Positions 39,201-49,352 of a stretch of DNA of 64,000 bases are shown one piece after another; positions within the stretch are counted from its first letter, which is position 1; every line of letters begins with the position of its first letter. A program made the position numbers and the translations under genes. A model generated the notes under the pieces. That model did not search any database. It saw only the letters and a list, made by a program, of their open reading frames with translations, and was not told where the DNA came from. This stretch comes from an uncultured Tolumonas sp. (GTDB lineage Bacteria > Pseudomonadota > Gammaproteobacteria > Enterobacterales > Aeromonadaceae): assembly GCF_963678185.1 (NCBI RefSeq), contig NZ_OY782757.1, positions 2,321,501-2,385,500 on the forward strand, given 5' to 3'.

Positions 39201-39746
39201 GAGCAGCGCTTGTGCCAGCAAGGTATCGGCCTGATAGGTAATGTGGCGCCAAAAATCGGCCACGGCCGAGGCGCGCAGGTTTTGCTCTTCAGTTAAAAAT
39301 TCATTATCAAACAGACTGCCCGATTCAAAGGCGTTTTGCGTCAGCATGCGCTGGCAAAAACCATGAATGGTGTAGATCGCCGCTTCATCCATCTGCCGCT
39401 CAGCAGTCAGCAGCTGGCGTAACGCCAGCGCTTTGTTCGGACATTCATCCAGCAAGCGTTGGATCAGCGGGTCTTTGCTAAAACCCGCCTCAATTGCCCG
39501 TCGCGTGTCACGGATCGCTTTTAAGATACGCTCGCGCAGCTCAGCCGTGGCCGCTTCGGTAAAAGTCACCACCAGAATGCGATCAACCAGCAGCGGCGTG
39601 CCAAACCCCGCCTCACCCGCACCATGCCCCAGCAACAAACGCAGATACAGCCCGGCAATGGTGTAGGTTTTACCGGTGCCGGCACTGGCCTCGATCAGGC
39701 GTAATCCACTGAGCGGGAAACTGAGAATATCCAGTGGCTTACTCAT
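36228..39746 (-). CDS. recB: Exodeoxyribonuclease V beta subunit (RecB helicase-nuclease)
   Basis: 3'-5' helicase and the only nuclease centre of RecBCD; it also loads RecA after Chi. The 1172 residues begin with EASAGTGKTYTIAGLY (Walker A), followed by VVTFTEAATAELRER, IDEFQDTDPLQY (motif II), QAIYAFRGAD and TIHKSKGLQY, with LYVALTRG. The nuclease domain has VVDYKSNYLG with Asp near residue 1069, corresponding to the E. coli active-site Asp. The start lies eight bases inside the end of recC. Normal length. Confidence 0.96.
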   Translation of the reverse strand: MSKPLDILSFPLSGLRLIEASAGTGKTYTIAGLYLRLLLGHGAGEAGFGTPLLVDRILVVTFTEAATAELRERILKAIRDTRRAIEAGFSKDPLIQRLLDECPNKALALRQLLTAERQMDEAAIYTIHGFCQRMLTQNAFESGSLFDNEFLTEEQNLRASAVADFWRHITYQADTLLAQALLDHWKGPDVLLRDISPHLALAGLQCQPRTGETLAERHQAIIGRLNSLREAWLAAVGSLEAVIAASGVSKQSYSKKNLPNWLNKVSEWVNAPLKSYQLPKALENFSASVLAAKTKTGAVPTHPLFDQIETLLAQSNDIDDVVIADALTQVRARLQQQKQRQQQLSFDDLLANLARALSSERGAVLAERIREQYPVAMIDEFQDTDPLQYQIFSTLYGQNPECGFYMIGDPKQAIYAFRGADIFTYIAAKQQVAAHYTLQTNYRSTDELVRAVNALFAHSHAPFIYQESIPFETVKAKGKETGFVLEGRPQTALQCCLPLEGEISGAAYQQRMALAAAAQIHAWLTAAQKQQAMLDGKTLRPNDIAVLVRSGREAAVMQQALHECGIASVYLSNRESVFAQPVAHDVARLLEACLNPQDEMLIRAAMATGLQGWTMRQLANLNDDETLWEQTVERIRQAGELWRQRGILPMLRQWLFWYQIPERLLGEVNGERQLTDVLHLGELLQTAASALNGEHALLRWLLERCQQPNGDADEQQLRLDSERQRVQIVTIHKSKGLQYGLVLLPFICAYRGNDTPRYHTESGVRLDLSGSEAAWDHAAEERLAEDLRLLYVALTRGVFVTWLGLADLKPNSKTKAKDDRPAALDYLLKNDSDTAFTQRFRQWLQIQNNHDLAAEVAEITFPTDPYQEVKPLLPAAQARQFSGQLERNWRVTSYSALTVSHGSATPKPAAPLTTTDTEPLAPRFDVFSFPRGAHAGTFLHSLLEDLDFGADGATRQQWIVQHLQGVQLSHDWQPEPWLPVLEQWLAQILTSELFPGLSLAQLTPAHCLSEMEFLLPLSALSAPALNRCLAAGDLLSAQAPALAFNEVQGMLKGFIDLVFEHDGRFYVVDYKSNYLGDNAAAYQQAAMAQAMIEHRYDVQYQLYTLALHRYLRCRLPDYDYDQHIGGVCYLFLRGMNGEAGSGVYATKPDKAHIDALDALFAGEAAVTNGELM

Positions 39747-42700
39747 GGTCTGCCTCCTGCAAGTGCTGGCGTAATGGCAGCAATAATTTTACCGCCCACG
39801 TTTGTATCTGTGGCCAATGCTCCTCGGCTAACTCCGGGAAACAGCGCGCTAGGTAAGTGTCTTGGCCTTCACCGATCACAAAAAAGTCATCGCCCTGGTA
39901 AGTTTTTAACGCAGGTTCGCGTGCCTGTAACTGCTGCGCTTCATCACCCAGTTCGCCACTTTCGGTCAGGGCTTTTTCCAGCCACACCCACGCCGTGTTT
40001 ATCGGCAAACAGAGCGGGCGCTGCATGCCAGCCAGAAATGCCGCCCACCACAATTGCAGTTTTGCTCGCGCATCATCGACACTGAGCACCTCAAGTGTCC
40101 ACTCGCCTAAGTTGCCGTTATCCAAGGCCAGCAACTGCGTGGGTTTAGTCAGTTTTCCTGCGGCTGACAACGCCAAATGTTCCAACCAGATCGCCACCAG
40201 CCAGCTTGCTTTGAGTTTACTCACCCGATGCCGCACCAATTGCCCGTGATAAACATCACCGACACTGCCCAGCAACTGCCAGTGATTAAAATCCAGATGG
40301 AAGGTCTCGCGCTGCGCATTTTCCAGCGGCCATGCTTGCATCGCCATGACCAATGGCATGAGATTATTGGCATCGCCCTGCAATGCCAGCTTGCCAAACT
40401 CCCCATCGGGCAACTGCCCTTCGGCCAGCAAGCGCGGCTGCCAAACCGCCTCGGCCACACCAAGGCGCTGATAACGCAACAGCCGCTCTCGTAGCTGATA
40501 TTGTTGTAATTTATCTAACCAAAACGGTTCGTTATCTTCTAGCGCCGCTTCACGTTCCAAAAACTGTACGCGCAGGCGACGGCGGAAAAAGCCAGCGACG
40601 GGGTTGCGGAAAAAACGCAGCCAATCGGCCAATTCTATTTCGGGTTTATGTTTGGCGAGATCAAGCTCATCGGGTAATGGCAGCTCACCAGCAAAAAAAA
40701 CAGCGTTCCCCGTAGGCGTCAGCGCCGGCAGCCAATCGGCGGCATAACTGAACAGACGAGCTCCCGCCGCTTGCGCATCCGGTGCAAAATAGCGCGCATC
40801 GTAAGGTACCAGCGGATGCTCGGTCAGCAGATGCGCCAGTAATGACGTCTCTTGTTCCGCTTCGTCACACTCGCAGGCCGCTGCCAGACAAAATGCGCGC
40901 TGGCAATACTCCTGCAATTCGGTGACGAGCACCGATGGCATCAGATGCCGATTGTCGGTGGCGCTGTGCGACACATACGAGATATAGAGCTGTTCCTGGG
41001 CTGCAAGCATGGCCTCTAAAAACAGATAACGGTCGTCTTCGCGGCGCGAACGATCGCCTTTGCGTGGCTGGTTGGCCATCAAATCAAAACCCAGCGGCGG
41101 CATGCTACGCGGATACAAGCCATCGTTCATGCCGAGCAGACACACCACTTTAAAGGGGATCGCACGCATCGGCATCAGGGTGCAAAAGTTGACCCGTCCG
41201 GCGAGGAATTGCTGCCCGCCCCGCACTGCATTCAACTCACTTTGCAGATGGTCATGGAATACGGTCAACGGCAGTGGCGCCTGATAATTCATCTGCGACA
41301 GCCGTTGCTGCCAGCTTTGCACCGTTGAACGGATCAGGCTCAGTGCCGTTGCATCGTCGTCATCCAACTGCTCTTCCGGCAGGTAAAAATCAAGCAACAA
41401 CCGATCGACCAGATTCTGCCACTCAGTGATCGGCCGAGCCGTTTCCAGCGTGTCACGCAGCGCCAGCACCTGGCTGATAAACCGTGCCAGCTGACCGAGT
41501 TTCACCGCATTTTGCCCTTCAATCGCGGTGTACGGTGCGACATCAGCAAACAGGGTTTCGTTGCCACTGGCAAAGCCGAGCAGCATCCGCTCCAACCCAA
41601 ACGACCAGGTATGCCGCTCACGCGGTGGCAACTCGAAACGATCGCCATCGGCTGGTGCTAACCCCCAGCGCACGCCCGACTCCAGCGCCCAACGGCGCAG
41701 CGTGGTCAGGTCACTTTCCGCCAGCCCGAAGCGTTTGAGCAGTGCCGGTACCGCCAACAACTCCAGCAACTCGGTCGCGGTACAGCGTAAACTCGGTAGC
41801 GATAACAAGATCAGGAAACTTTGTAATAACGGATTTTCCTGCGTTGCCGAACGATCAGAAATCGAAAATGGAATATAACGTTCGCCAGCGGCACTACCGA
41901 ACACGGCTTGGATATAGGGGCCGTAGCGGTTGATATCTGCCACCATCACCACGACATCTTTCGGCGTCAGGTTTGAGTCAGCGCCAAAGCGTTGCAGCAG
42001 TTGGTCGTGCAGCACTTCCACTTCCCGCAATGGGCTGTGACAACCATGCAGCACCAGTGAGCGGTCTTCCGCTGTGATCTGACGTTTTGGTTTGATGCGC
42101 GTGCCATCTTGCAGTTCCAGCAGATCTTGCTGCACCAGATGCAACAGACTATCGCTGTTGATCTCGGCAAAAGCATCAATTTCAGCGGCACTGATTTCCG
42201 CCAGTAACGCCAGATAATCACGCCCCTGTTTACCCAGCGACACCAATAACGGGTTGCCCTGCTGCTCGCCGTCATCGCTGAACAAGCGCGCTAATTCGGT
42301 CTCAGGTAATAGCGGCTGCTGCAATTCCGCCTGTTGCCAACGTTCACGACGCTGCGCCAGCAAGTTATTCAGCACCCGCCGGTTGAGCTGATTCTCTTCC
42401 TGCAGATCGCCCCAGTAATAGCGGCACGGATTGGTGAGCAGCAGATGCACCTCACAATGCTCGCCCAGCGCCATCAGCGCTTCCAGATAATGCGGCGGCA
42501 ATGATGAGATACCAAACACAAACAATCGCTGCGGCAACACCGCGTTCGGTTTACCGGCTTTCAGCGTGTTGATAAAACTAGAGAATAAGTTAACCCGATG
42601 CAGATGACTGGCTTGCTGTTCGGTCAGCGCGACTAATTTACGCCACAACACCGGCTGCCACGGTTGCGCTTCTGCGCCCAGTGCGCCGCCTTGCTCCCAA

Positions 42701-43143
42701 TCGACAATCCAGTCCGGCCGATAGACCAGATATTGGTCGAACAAGTCGGCGATGCGCTGACACAGCTGATAACAACGCCGACCATCGTCGTCTTGCGCCA
42801 GATAACCGGCCAATGGGGCAAACAGTTCATCCGCCATGCATTGTGGTAACAACTGCATCAGTCGCCACAACATCGCCGGTTTGGTGTACGGATTTTCTTT
42901 CGGTACTTCCGGCAGCACCTGATGAAACATCTGCCAGATAAAACTCGATGGCAGTGGAAACACGATATTCGCCGCCACACCCAGATCTTGTGCCAGTGTT
43001 TGTTTCAGCCACTGCGCCATGCCGGGGCTTTGCACCAGAATAGTTTCTGCCGCCAATGCGGGTTGCAGCGGTGACAATTGAATGAGATGTGCCAACAGAC
43101 TTTTTAAAACATCCAGCTGATTGGAGTGATAAACCCTGAACAT
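39739..43143 (-). CDS. recC: Exodeoxyribonuclease V gamma subunit (RecC)
   Basis: Subunit that recognises Chi and splits the DNA strands for RecB and RecD; it is a helicase-like fold without activity. The N-terminus MFRVYHSNQLDVLKSLL and later ILVQSPGMAQWLKQ, FPLPSSFIWQMF, NPCRYYWGD, CHSPLREVEVLHD, and TLMPMRAIPFKVVCLLGMNDG match RecC. Start 43143 follows the family N-terminus; an ATG at 43167 adds eight residues. In E. coli ptrA lies between recC and recB; here they overlap. First gene of the recCBD operon. Confidence 0.95.
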   Translation of the reverse strand: MFRVYHSNQLDVLKSLLAHLIQLSPLQPALAAETILVQSPGMAQWLKQTLAQDLGVAANIVFPLPSSFIWQMFHQVLPEVPKENPYTKPAMLWRLMQLLPQCMADELFAPLAGYLAQDDDGRRCYQLCQRIADLFDQYLVYRPDWIVDWEQGGALGAEAQPWQPVLWRKLVALTEQQASHLHRVNLFSSFINTLKAGKPNAVLPQRLFVFGISSLPPHYLEALMALGEHCEVHLLLTNPCRYYWGDLQEENQLNRRVLNNLLAQRRERWQQAELQQPLLPETELARLFSDDGEQQGNPLLVSLGKQGRDYLALLAEISAAEIDAFAEINSDSLLHLVQQDLLELQDGTRIKPKRQITAEDRSLVLHGCHSPLREVEVLHDQLLQRFGADSNLTPKDVVVMVADINRYGPYIQAVFGSAAGERYIPFSISDRSATQENPLLQSFLILLSLPSLRCTATELLELLAVPALLKRFGLAESDLTTLRRWALESGVRWGLAPADGDRFELPPRERHTWSFGLERMLLGFASGNETLFADVAPYTAIEGQNAVKLGQLARFISQVLALRDTLETARPITEWQNLVDRLLLDFYLPEEQLDDDDATALSLIRSTVQSWQQRLSQMNYQAPLPLTVFHDHLQSELNAVRGGQQFLAGRVNFCTLMPMRAIPFKVVCLLGMNDGLYPRSMPPLGFDLMANQPRKGDRSRREDDRYLFLEAMLAAQEQLYISYVSHSATDNRHLMPSVLVTELQEYCQRAFCLAAACECDEAEQETSLLAHLLTEHPLVPYDARYFAPDAQAAGARLFSYAADWLPALTPTGNAVFFAGELPLPDELDLAKHKPEIELADWLRFFRNPVAGFFRRRLRVQFLEREAALEDNEPFWLDKLQQYQLRERLLRYQRLGVAEAVWQPRLLAEGQLPDGEFGKLALQGDANNLMPLVMAMQAWPLENAQRETFHLDFNHWQLLGSVGDVYHGQLVRHRVSKLKASWLVAIWLEHLALSAAGKLTKPTQLLALDNGNLGEWTLEVLSVDDARAKLQLWWAAFLAGMQRPLCLPINTAWVWLEKALTESGELGDEAQQLQAREPALKTYQGDDFFVIGEGQDTYLARCFPELAEEHWPQIQTWAVKLLLPLRQHLQEADHE

Positions 43144-43439
43144 GCCCGTTACCTGTGTCTGAGCCAATCTTTCGATAATAGAGGAAAGCGACCGCTCATC
43201 ACTATTCGTTTGGGCACAATCTTCGGAAAAATCGATTATTTAGCCAGTCAACAATCCGGTAGCATGACTTTTTGCAGTGATTTGCATCATAAAGTTGAAA
43301 TATTACGCAGACAGGGCAAAAATGCGCATCTTGGTCACACCCTCACTCTGACCAATAACCTGAGCATGTAAAAAACAAAACCGATAAATAGCCAAACTAA
43401 CTCAATTAGCTTGAATCAAGTAACAATTACAGGACCCCT
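43144..43439. other. Divergent intergenic region of recC and the L,D-transpeptidase gene
   Basis: About 296 A+T-rich bases. A GACCAATAACCTG-type stretch and A-rich runs precede the transpeptidase gene, whose ribosome site (ACAGGACC) is at the end. No further gene, repeat or named operator is visible; the frame at 43126-43371 lacks a ribosome site. Confidence 0.4.
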
Positions 43440-44372
43440 ATGAACATCATGCGCAATGCCATGCCGGCTCTGCTGTGTGGTCTGACCCTGACCAGCCTGT
43501 CAGCGTCGGCCGTCGAATACCCGTTGCCAGCAGCAAACAGCCGCTTAGTTGGCCAGAATATTGAGTATGTTGTCCCAGCCGACAGCAAACAGCCTCTGGA
43601 AGCAATCGCAGCCAAATATCAGATCGGCCTGAGTGGCATGATGGAAGCCAACCATGGTGTTGATCCTTACCTGCCAAAACCAGGCAGCACACTGATCATT
43701 CCACAACAGCTGATCCTGCCGGATACCCCGCATGAAGGCGTTGTCATCAACGTGGCAGAAATGCGTCTGTATTATTATCCAAAAGGCAAAAAAACCGTCG
43801 AAGTGCTACCCGTCGGTATTGGTCAGCTGGGTAAAGACACGCCGGAAAACTGGGTAACCTCAGTGCAACGGAAACAAGCCAACCCAACCTGGACCCCAAC
43901 CGCGAAAGTGCATAAAGAATATGCCGCTATGGGTGAACCGTTGCCTGCAGTCGTTCCTGCTGGCCCAGAAAACCCAATGGGTCTGTTCGCATTGTATGTC
44001 GGTAACCTGTACGCCATTCACGGCACCAACGCCAGCTTTGGTATCGGTCTGCGTGTCAGTCACGGTTGTATTCGTCTGCGCAATGACGATATCAAGCACC
44101 TGTTCAGCGTCGTGCCTGTCGGTACTCGCGTACAATTCATCAATCAACCAGTGAAAGCCACCCAAGAGCCGGATGGTCGCCGTTATCTGGAAGTGCATGA
44201 ACCACTGTCACGCACCATGGAAGAGCTGAACTCAACCGAACAGGCGTCATTACCAATGACTGCAGGTATCGGCCACTTCATTGCGAAAGCTGATACTGAT
44301 TCACATGTGGTTAAGCAAATACTGGAAGACCGCACTGGTTTACCAACGCAGATCAATCCGCAAGCAAACTAA
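43440..44372 (+). CDS. L,D-transpeptidase (ErfK/YbiS/YcfS type)
   Basis: Periplasmic enzyme that joins the C-terminal lysine of Lpp to meso-diaminopimelate of the wall, or makes 3-3 cross-links. A signal peptide covers residues 1-24 (LTSLSASA before VEYP). A LysM-like segment (residues 40-95) precedes the YkuD catalytic domain. The nucleophile Cys210 sits in [11 protein letters not shown] with His208 beside it, and HGTN supplies the other His. Length 310 fits the Lpp-anchoring group. The gene is convergent with lpp at 44578, strong context for an Lpp ligase. Confidence 0.93.
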   Translation: MNIMRNAMPALLCGLTLTSLSASAVEYPLPAANSRLVGQNIEYVVPADSKQPLEAIAAKYQIGLSGMMEANHGVDPYLPKPGSTLIIPQQLILPDTPHEGVVINVAEMRLYYYPKGKKTVEVLPVGIGQLGKDTPENWVTSVQRKQANPTWTPTAKVHKEYAAMGEPLPAVVPAGPENPMGLFALYVGNLYAIHGTNASFGIGLRVSHGCIRLRNDDIKHLFSVVPVGTRVQFINQPVKATQEPDGRRYLEVHEPLSRTMEELNSTEQASLPMTAGIGHFIAKADTDSHVVKQILEDRTGLPTQINPQAN

Positions 44373-44390
44373 TTGCCGCGAATTGCATTC

Positions 44391-44418
44391 AAACCTCGCT
44401 GCGGCGGGGTTTTTTTAT
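44391..44418 (+). terminator. Terminator of the L,D-transpeptidase gene
   Basis: Stem ACCTCGC / GGCGGGGT (imperfect) followed by TTTTTTT. Confidence 0.8.
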
Positions 44419-44518
44419 ATCTGGAAAAAATGAGATACCACGATGACAGATAAAATCGGCAGATAAATGGGAGAGAAAAACAGAGAGAGAATTAGGAAAT
44501 GAAATTATCAGCGGCCCA

Positions 44519-44553
44519 AAAATGATGAGGCACCGCAAAAGCAGTGCCACATC
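44519..44553 (-). terminator. Terminator of lpp
   Basis: On the minus strand GATG-T-GGCAC-T-GC-TTTT-GC-G-GTGCC-T-CATC forms a long hairpin followed by ATTTTT, 25 bases after the lpp stop. Confidence 0.88.
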
Positions 44554-44577
44554 AGAGGGTTCATCACCAAGAAATAA

Positions 44578-44826
44578 TTATTTCTTGTAATGAGTTGCCA
44601 GGTTGTCCAGACGAGCGTTAGCGCGAGCAGCTTCTGCTTTAGCGTCAGCAACGTCAGCAGCCAGTTTGCTCTGACCGTCTTTGATTGAACCAACTTCAGT
44701 AGCCAGCTGGTCAACTTTACCAGTCAGGGTCTGAACGTCAGATTCGATTTTAGAGGTGTTTGCACAACCAACCAGCAGGGTTGAGCTCAGAGCGATGGTG
44801 CCCAGCAGTACTTGATACTTGTTCAT
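44578..44826 (-). CDS. lpp: Murein lipoprotein (Lpp-like)
   Basis: Abundant outer-membrane lipoprotein that ties the outer membrane to the peptidoglycan. The lipobox LVGC places the lipidated Cys at residue 21. The mature 62 residues form heptad repeats (a coiled coil: LTGKVDQLATEVGSIKDGQSKLAADV). The chain ends YKK, so Lys82 can be attached to the wall. It is four residues longer than mature E. coli Lpp. AAGGAG precedes the start. The attaching transpeptidase is encoded next door. Confidence 0.95.
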   Translation of the reverse strand: MNKYQVLLGTIALSSTLLVGCANTSKIESDVQTLTGKVDQLATEVGSIKDGQSKLAADVADAKAEAARANARLDNLATHYKK

Positions 44827-44869
44827 GATAACTCCTTTGACTTTATTAGGATGGCTTCAAAGCCTCAAT

Positions 44870-44900
44870 AGTATGACACAAAAACGGTCATACGAATCAA
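44870..44900 (-). promoter_or_regulatory. Probable lpp promoter
   Basis: On the minus strand TTGATT (44900-44895) and CATACT (44875-44870) are 19 bases apart; TCATAC gives the usual 18. The region is A+T-rich, as expected of a strongly transcribed gene. Confidence 0.4.
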
Positions 44901-45027
44901 TACTAACGGAGATTTTTTTGCATTTTGCACACAAAAACTCAATGTACTGATCCTTGGCGCTATCTTCTCCGATTTATGCTCATCAAACAATCGCTATGAT
45001 AGGACTCAGACAGAAAAAACACGAAAA

Positions 45028-47658
45028 TTACCCTGTTACATCAATTTTTGAGTGATTTTTTTGCCATAAGTGAGTCAATTGCGTCACTAGATCGGCTCGA
45101 GTATAGGGTTTCGTTAATAATGGCCAGTTTAGCTTGGCGACTTGTTCACTAAAGTCATGCCCACTGACTAACAATAATTTTAAATCGGCGTTCAGCTGTT
45201 GTGCTTGCTGTACTATTTCGATGCCACTGGCCTGACCGGGTAATACGATGTCGCTGATCAGCAACTTTACATCGGGAATAGTTTTCACCCATGTCAGTGC
45301 CTGATTACCACAATCGGTATCCATGGTCAGACAACCGATGCTGTGCAGATATTCGCATAATGTTTGTCGCACATCAGTCTGATCTTCCAGCACCACAACT
45401 AATGGCATCTCGTTGGCTGCCCACACCGGTGCGGGTATGCTTGTGCTAGGTAATGCGATCGGTTCGGCCTCCGCACAAGGTAACTGCAGACGCACACAGC
45501 TACCACGTTGTGGTTCGCTGTCAATTTGCACACGCCCACCCGACTGGCGCACAAAACCGTACACCATCGATAGGCCCAGCCCACTGCCCTTACCGGCAGC
45601 CTTGGTAGTAAAAAATGGTTCAAACACCCGCCGTAAAACTTCTGCCGTCATCCCACAGCCTTGGTCAATCACCTCGACCGTGACCATATCCTGTATCCGG
45701 CCACTGGTGCGTTCCACCCGCTGGTTGAACAAACGAATACGGATGGTGCCACTACGCCCCTCCATCGCATCACGGGCATTCACCACCAGATTCAACAAAC
45801 TGTTTTCCAACTGGTTAGCATCCATCCATGCCGCTCGCAGGTTGGGCTGAATATCCAGTTCCAGCCGCAGGGTGGCGGGTAACGAATGTTCCATCAGTTC
45901 ACGCAGATTCGTCACCAACTCGGCCAAATCGATGGCGCGTGGGCGTAGTGCCTGTTTACGAGAAAACGCCAGCAGGCGCTGCGTCAGTTGGGCACCTCGC
46001 TCGGCGGCTTTGTAGGCGCGTTCAATCCGCTGGCGTGTGCGTTCTTCCAATTCATCAGTTTGCAGTAATTCCAGATTGCCGAGAATAACGGCCAGTAGGT
46101 TATTAAAGTCATGTGCAATACCACCGGTCAGATGCCCCACCGCTTTCATTTTCTGGCTATGGATCAGCTCGGCTTCCAGCACTTTCCGGTCGGTGCGGTC
46201 TAACACCATGCTGGCGATACTTTTGTTGGTCAGCCGGTTCAGGCGCAGTTCAACGTAACGTTCACCATCCAGCTGCAATTCCAGCGTCAATACGCTGTCA
46301 TCATCGCGCCACAGATGATCGGGCGATAAGGGTTTGCCATCACTGCGTTGCGCACCGTGCTCTTGCAGACGTTGTAATAATTCGCGGAAATGACAACCAT
46401 GCACGATCTGCTCCATTTGCAGCAAAGAAGCATATTGCGGGTTGCACACCACCAACGCCCCCTCGGCATCAAACAGCGCAAAACCATCGCGGATGGAAAG
46501 AAAGGTAGTCTCCAGCTGAATGCTTTTTTCTTTAAACAGTTTGGTCACCCGCGCCAGTGACGCGGCGTTATTGGCAAACACGTTAAAAGCACGCGCTAAA
46601 TCACCCAGTTCGTCTTGCCGGTGCAAAGCCGGCACCCGCACCGTGCGTTCGCCTTTGGTTAGCCGCGTCATCGCATCGGCAATCGCGGAAACCAGCACAC
46701 CTAAATTGTCGTAGATGTAATTACCCGCTAATGCGGTAATGACCACCGCTAACAAACCAAAGATTTCGATAGTGAAGGTGCTGGTTTGTAATTCGCTGTG
46801 CGTGCGTTCAGCGCGTGAGCTGGCGGAATGCACTACCAGTTGCACATACTGGTTGATGTCTTCATCCAGCAGGTTGACCAGCGCCTTGATACGGAAGGTA
46901 TGATAAGCAATTGCCAGATCACTGTTTTGCAGTTTCTGGTTCAGCTCATCGACCGGCTGCAAAGTATTACACAATTCCCGCAAGGTGCTGCGTCGTTCCG
47001 GATCTGCCTGCGCAATGCCCTGTTGCCAGTGTTGGCGTAATAAAGACAGCTGCTTGAGCACGTCTGGTGAGGCCGGAATAGTCAGCGTCATCTCGAGCAT
47101 ATTGGCAAACAAGCCTTGCTCCAGCGCGGTCGGCCAGCCGGCAGCATCTTCTTTTGCCAATAGTTCCAGCTGCGATTGCGCCTGATAAATCACACCGAGC
47201 AGATCGTGACGTTCCAGATGGCGGGTACGGGTCAGATCGAGCAGACGACGTACACTTTCTTGTAATTCATCGCTGCGTTGATGAATACGGTTGATCAGTT
47301 GCGGTTGTTGCTGTGCCAGCGGTGCAGCAGCCATTTTAGTTAATGAATCGCGTAACCCTTGCAGTGAGTTCTTCAATAAATCCGATTCACTTTGATATTC
47401 CATCGCGCCGATGACTTGCGTCAGACTCACCGCCACGGTCGCCACTTTCGCAGTTTTAACGCCCACTTCCATACCGCTGCTCATTTCTGACAGCGTGCTT
47501 TCCTGCATATCTGTGAGCAACCTCCCAGCGTTGTTAAAACCAAATACGGCAATGATGCCAATCGCGAGGGTTAACGACACCACCAGTAAGTTGAAGGACA
47601 ACAGACGGCCACGAACACCAGAAAACAACGGCTTACGATGAAAAGAGGGTGACGGCAT
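45028..47658 (-). CDS. Hybrid sensor histidine kinase with TorS-like helical sensor region
   Basis: Inner-membrane kinase of 876 residues. Membrane segments lie near residues 20-40 and 298-320; the roughly 260 periplasmic residues between look all-helical and coiled, like the sensor of TorS, which reads a periplasmic binding protein. Then follow HAMP, a PAS_7-like module ([17 protein letters not shown]), HisKA with His516 ([11 protein letters not shown]) and HATPase ([10 protein letters not shown]). A C-terminal receiver has Asp803. There is no Hpt domain. It is divergent from a ribose/xylose-type ABC operon, and an OmpR-type regulator ends that operon; the pairing is inferred. Confidence 0.88.
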   Translation of the reverse strand: MPSPSFHRKPLFSGVRGRLLSFNLLVVSLTLAIGIIAVFGFNNAGRLLTDMQESTLSEMSSGMEVGVKTAKVATVAVSLTQVIGAMEYQSESDLLKNSLQGLRDSLTKMAAAPLAQQQPQLINRIHQRSDELQESVRRLLDLTRTRHLERHDLLGVIYQAQSQLELLAKEDAAGWPTALEQGLFANMLEMTLTIPASPDVLKQLSLLRQHWQQGIAQADPERRSTLRELCNTLQPVDELNQKLQNSDLAIAYHTFRIKALVNLLDEDINQYVQLVVHSASSRAERTHSELQTSTFTIEIFGLLAVVITALAGNYIYDNLGVLVSAIADAMTRLTKGERTVRVPALHRQDELGDLARAFNVFANNAASLARVTKLFKEKSIQLETTFLSIRDGFALFDAEGALVVCNPQYASLLQMEQIVHGCHFRELLQRLQEHGAQRSDGKPLSPDHLWRDDDSVLTLELQLDGERYVELRLNRLTNKSIASMVLDRTDRKVLEAELIHSQKMKAVGHLTGGIAHDFNNLLAVILGNLELLQTDELEERTRQRIERAYKAAERGAQLTQRLLAFSRKQALRPRAIDLAELVTNLRELMEHSLPATLRLELDIQPNLRAAWMDANQLENSLLNLVVNARDAMEGRSGTIRIRLFNQRVERTSGRIQDMVTVEVIDQGCGMTAEVLRRVFEPFFTTKAAGKGSGLGLSMVYGFVRQSGGRVQIDSEPQRGSCVRLQLPCAEAEPIALPSTSIPAPVWAANEMPLVVVLEDQTDVRQTLCEYLHSIGCLTMDTDCGNQALTWVKTIPDVKLLISDIVLPGQASGIEIVQQAQQLNADLKLLLVSGHDFSEQVAKLNWPLLTKPYTRADLVTQLTHLWQKNHSKIDVTG

Positions 47659-47815
47659 GGCAAATACTCACAACCAATAGAGCTGCCAGAGTAGCCGCTT
47701 GGCGCAGTGAACAAAAGTGCCATTCACATTATGACAATTGTTAATCACACAAAACATACGCCATTTACACACCGGTGTTTTACTGCTGCCATGAAACTTC
47801 ACCACGAGGCAGATG

Positions 47816-49339
47816 ATGAGCGACAAACAACCCATTCTGGAGATGCGAAACATCGCCAAACGCTTCGGCCAGTTCTACGCCCTGAAAGATGTCAGCCTGA
47901 CTATCTATCCCGGCGAAGTGCATTCCCTGATGGGGGAAAATGGTGCCGGTAAAAGTACACTGATGAAAATTCTGGCGGGTGCTTACACCGCGACCGCTGG
48001 CGAAATTGCGATTGATGGTCAGCCTTACACCATCAATGGCCCGAAAGACGCGTTGAATGCCGGTATTACCCTGATTTATCAGGAGATCAATCTGGCGCCG
48101 AACCTGACGGTTGCGGAAAACATTTTTCTCGGTTCCGAAATCACCCGTAACGGGATGGTGAACCGCCAGAAAATGGAAGAAGAAACCGAGTTGGTACTGG
48201 CCCGTCTGGCCGCACGATTTAAAGCCTCTGCCAAAGTATCCAGCCTGAGCATTGCCGAACAACAGCAGGTGGAAATTGCCCGCGCCCTGCACCGAAACAG
48301 TCGTGTGCTGGTGATGGACGAACCGACCGCTGCGCTCTCTTCCCGCGAAACCGACATGTTGTTTGCGCTGATCAAAAAACTGCGCAGTGAAGGGTTGGCA
48401 ATCATCTACATCAGTCATCGTATGGCTGAAATCTATGAATTATCCGATCGCGTCAGCGTATTACGTGATGGTCAATATATCGGCAGCCTGATGCGCAGCG
48501 AACTCTCCGCCAGCGAACTGGTCCGCATGATGGTGGGCCGTCCGCTGAACGATCTGTTCAACAAAGACCGCACCATAAGCAAAGGTGACATGGTGCTGGA
48601 ATGCCATGATCTGACCGATGAAGACAAAGTACTGTCTGGCACATTGAATGTGCGGGCGGGCGAAATTGTCGGCTTGTCAGGTCTGGTTGGTGCTGGTCGC
48701 TCCGAGTTAGCTCAGCTGATTTTCGGCGCCCGTAAAATTACGTCCGGCAATATCAAACTAAAAGGCAAACCACTGGAAATCACTAATCCGCGTGATGCGA
48801 TCGACTGTGGTATCGGCTTTTTAACAGAAAACCGCAAAGAACAAGGCCTGTTTCTGGAAATGACGGTGCACGACAACATCGTGATGGCCACCATCGAACG
48901 AGACAGCCACTTCGGTGTACTGAATGAGCAGAAAAACCGTGCCATCAGTGATACCGCCATCAAGACACTGAACATTCGCGTGCCACACAGTCAGGTCGCC
49001 GCCGGTAGTTTATCCGGTGGTAATCAGCAAAAACTGCTGATTTCACGCTGGGTCGCCATTCATCCGAAATTATTGATCCTGGATGAACCAACCCGCGGTG
49101 TTGACGTCGGCGCGAAAAGTGAAATTTACCGGATGATGACCGATATGGCACGTAAAGGCGTGGCCATTCTGATGATCTCCAGTGAGTTACCAGAAATCGT
49201 AGGCATGAGTGACCGCGTTTATGTCATGCGCGCCGGCAGTATTGTCGGTGAGTTAGACGGCGAAGCGATCACCCAAGAAAACATCATGGAGCTGGCTACT
49301 GGGGCAACCCACCACATGGCCGGCGCGGAAGTGGCATGA
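47816..49339 (+). CDS. Sugar ABC transporter ATP-binding protein (RbsA/XylG type)
   Basis: Cytoplasmic ATPase with two fused ABC domains, as in ribose, xylose and galactose importers. The first domain has [12 protein letters not shown] and [14 protein letters not shown] (signature) with DEPTAALSS; the second has a degenerate Walker A (GLVGAGRSE) and a proper signature [14 protein letters not shown] with DEPTRGVD, the usual asymmetry. Length 507. Of two ATGs, 47816 is six bases from GAGG and is preferred over 47813. First gene of a seven-gene operon. Confidence 0.93.
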   Translation: MSDKQPILEMRNIAKRFGQFYALKDVSLTIYPGEVHSLMGENGAGKSTLMKILAGAYTATAGEIAIDGQPYTINGPKDALNAGITLIYQEINLAPNLTVAENIFLGSEITRNGMVNRQKMEEETELVLARLAARFKASAKVSSLSIAEQQQVEIARALHRNSRVLVMDEPTAALSSRETDMLFALIKKLRSEGLAIIYISHRMAEIYELSDRVSVLRDGQYIGSLMRSELSASELVRMMVGRPLNDLFNKDRTISKGDMVLECHDLTDEDKVLSGTLNVRAGEIVGLSGLVGAGRSELAQLIFGARKITSGNIKLKGKPLEITNPRDAIDCGIGFLTENRKEQGLFLEMTVHDNIVMATIERDSHFGVLNEQKNRAISDTAIKTLNIRVPHSQVAAGSLSGGNQQKLLISRWVAIHPKLLILDEPTRGVDVGAKSEIYRMMTDMARKGVAILMISSELPEIVGMSDRVYVMRAGSIVGELDGEAITQENIMELATGATHHMAGAEVA

Positions 49340-49352
49340 GAGAGAATCAGGA

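Noticed and set aside
47780-48418. 212-codon open frame antisense to the sugar ABC ATPase
   Set aside because: It mirrors the codon pattern of a well-supported ABC gene and has no ribosome site or similarity.
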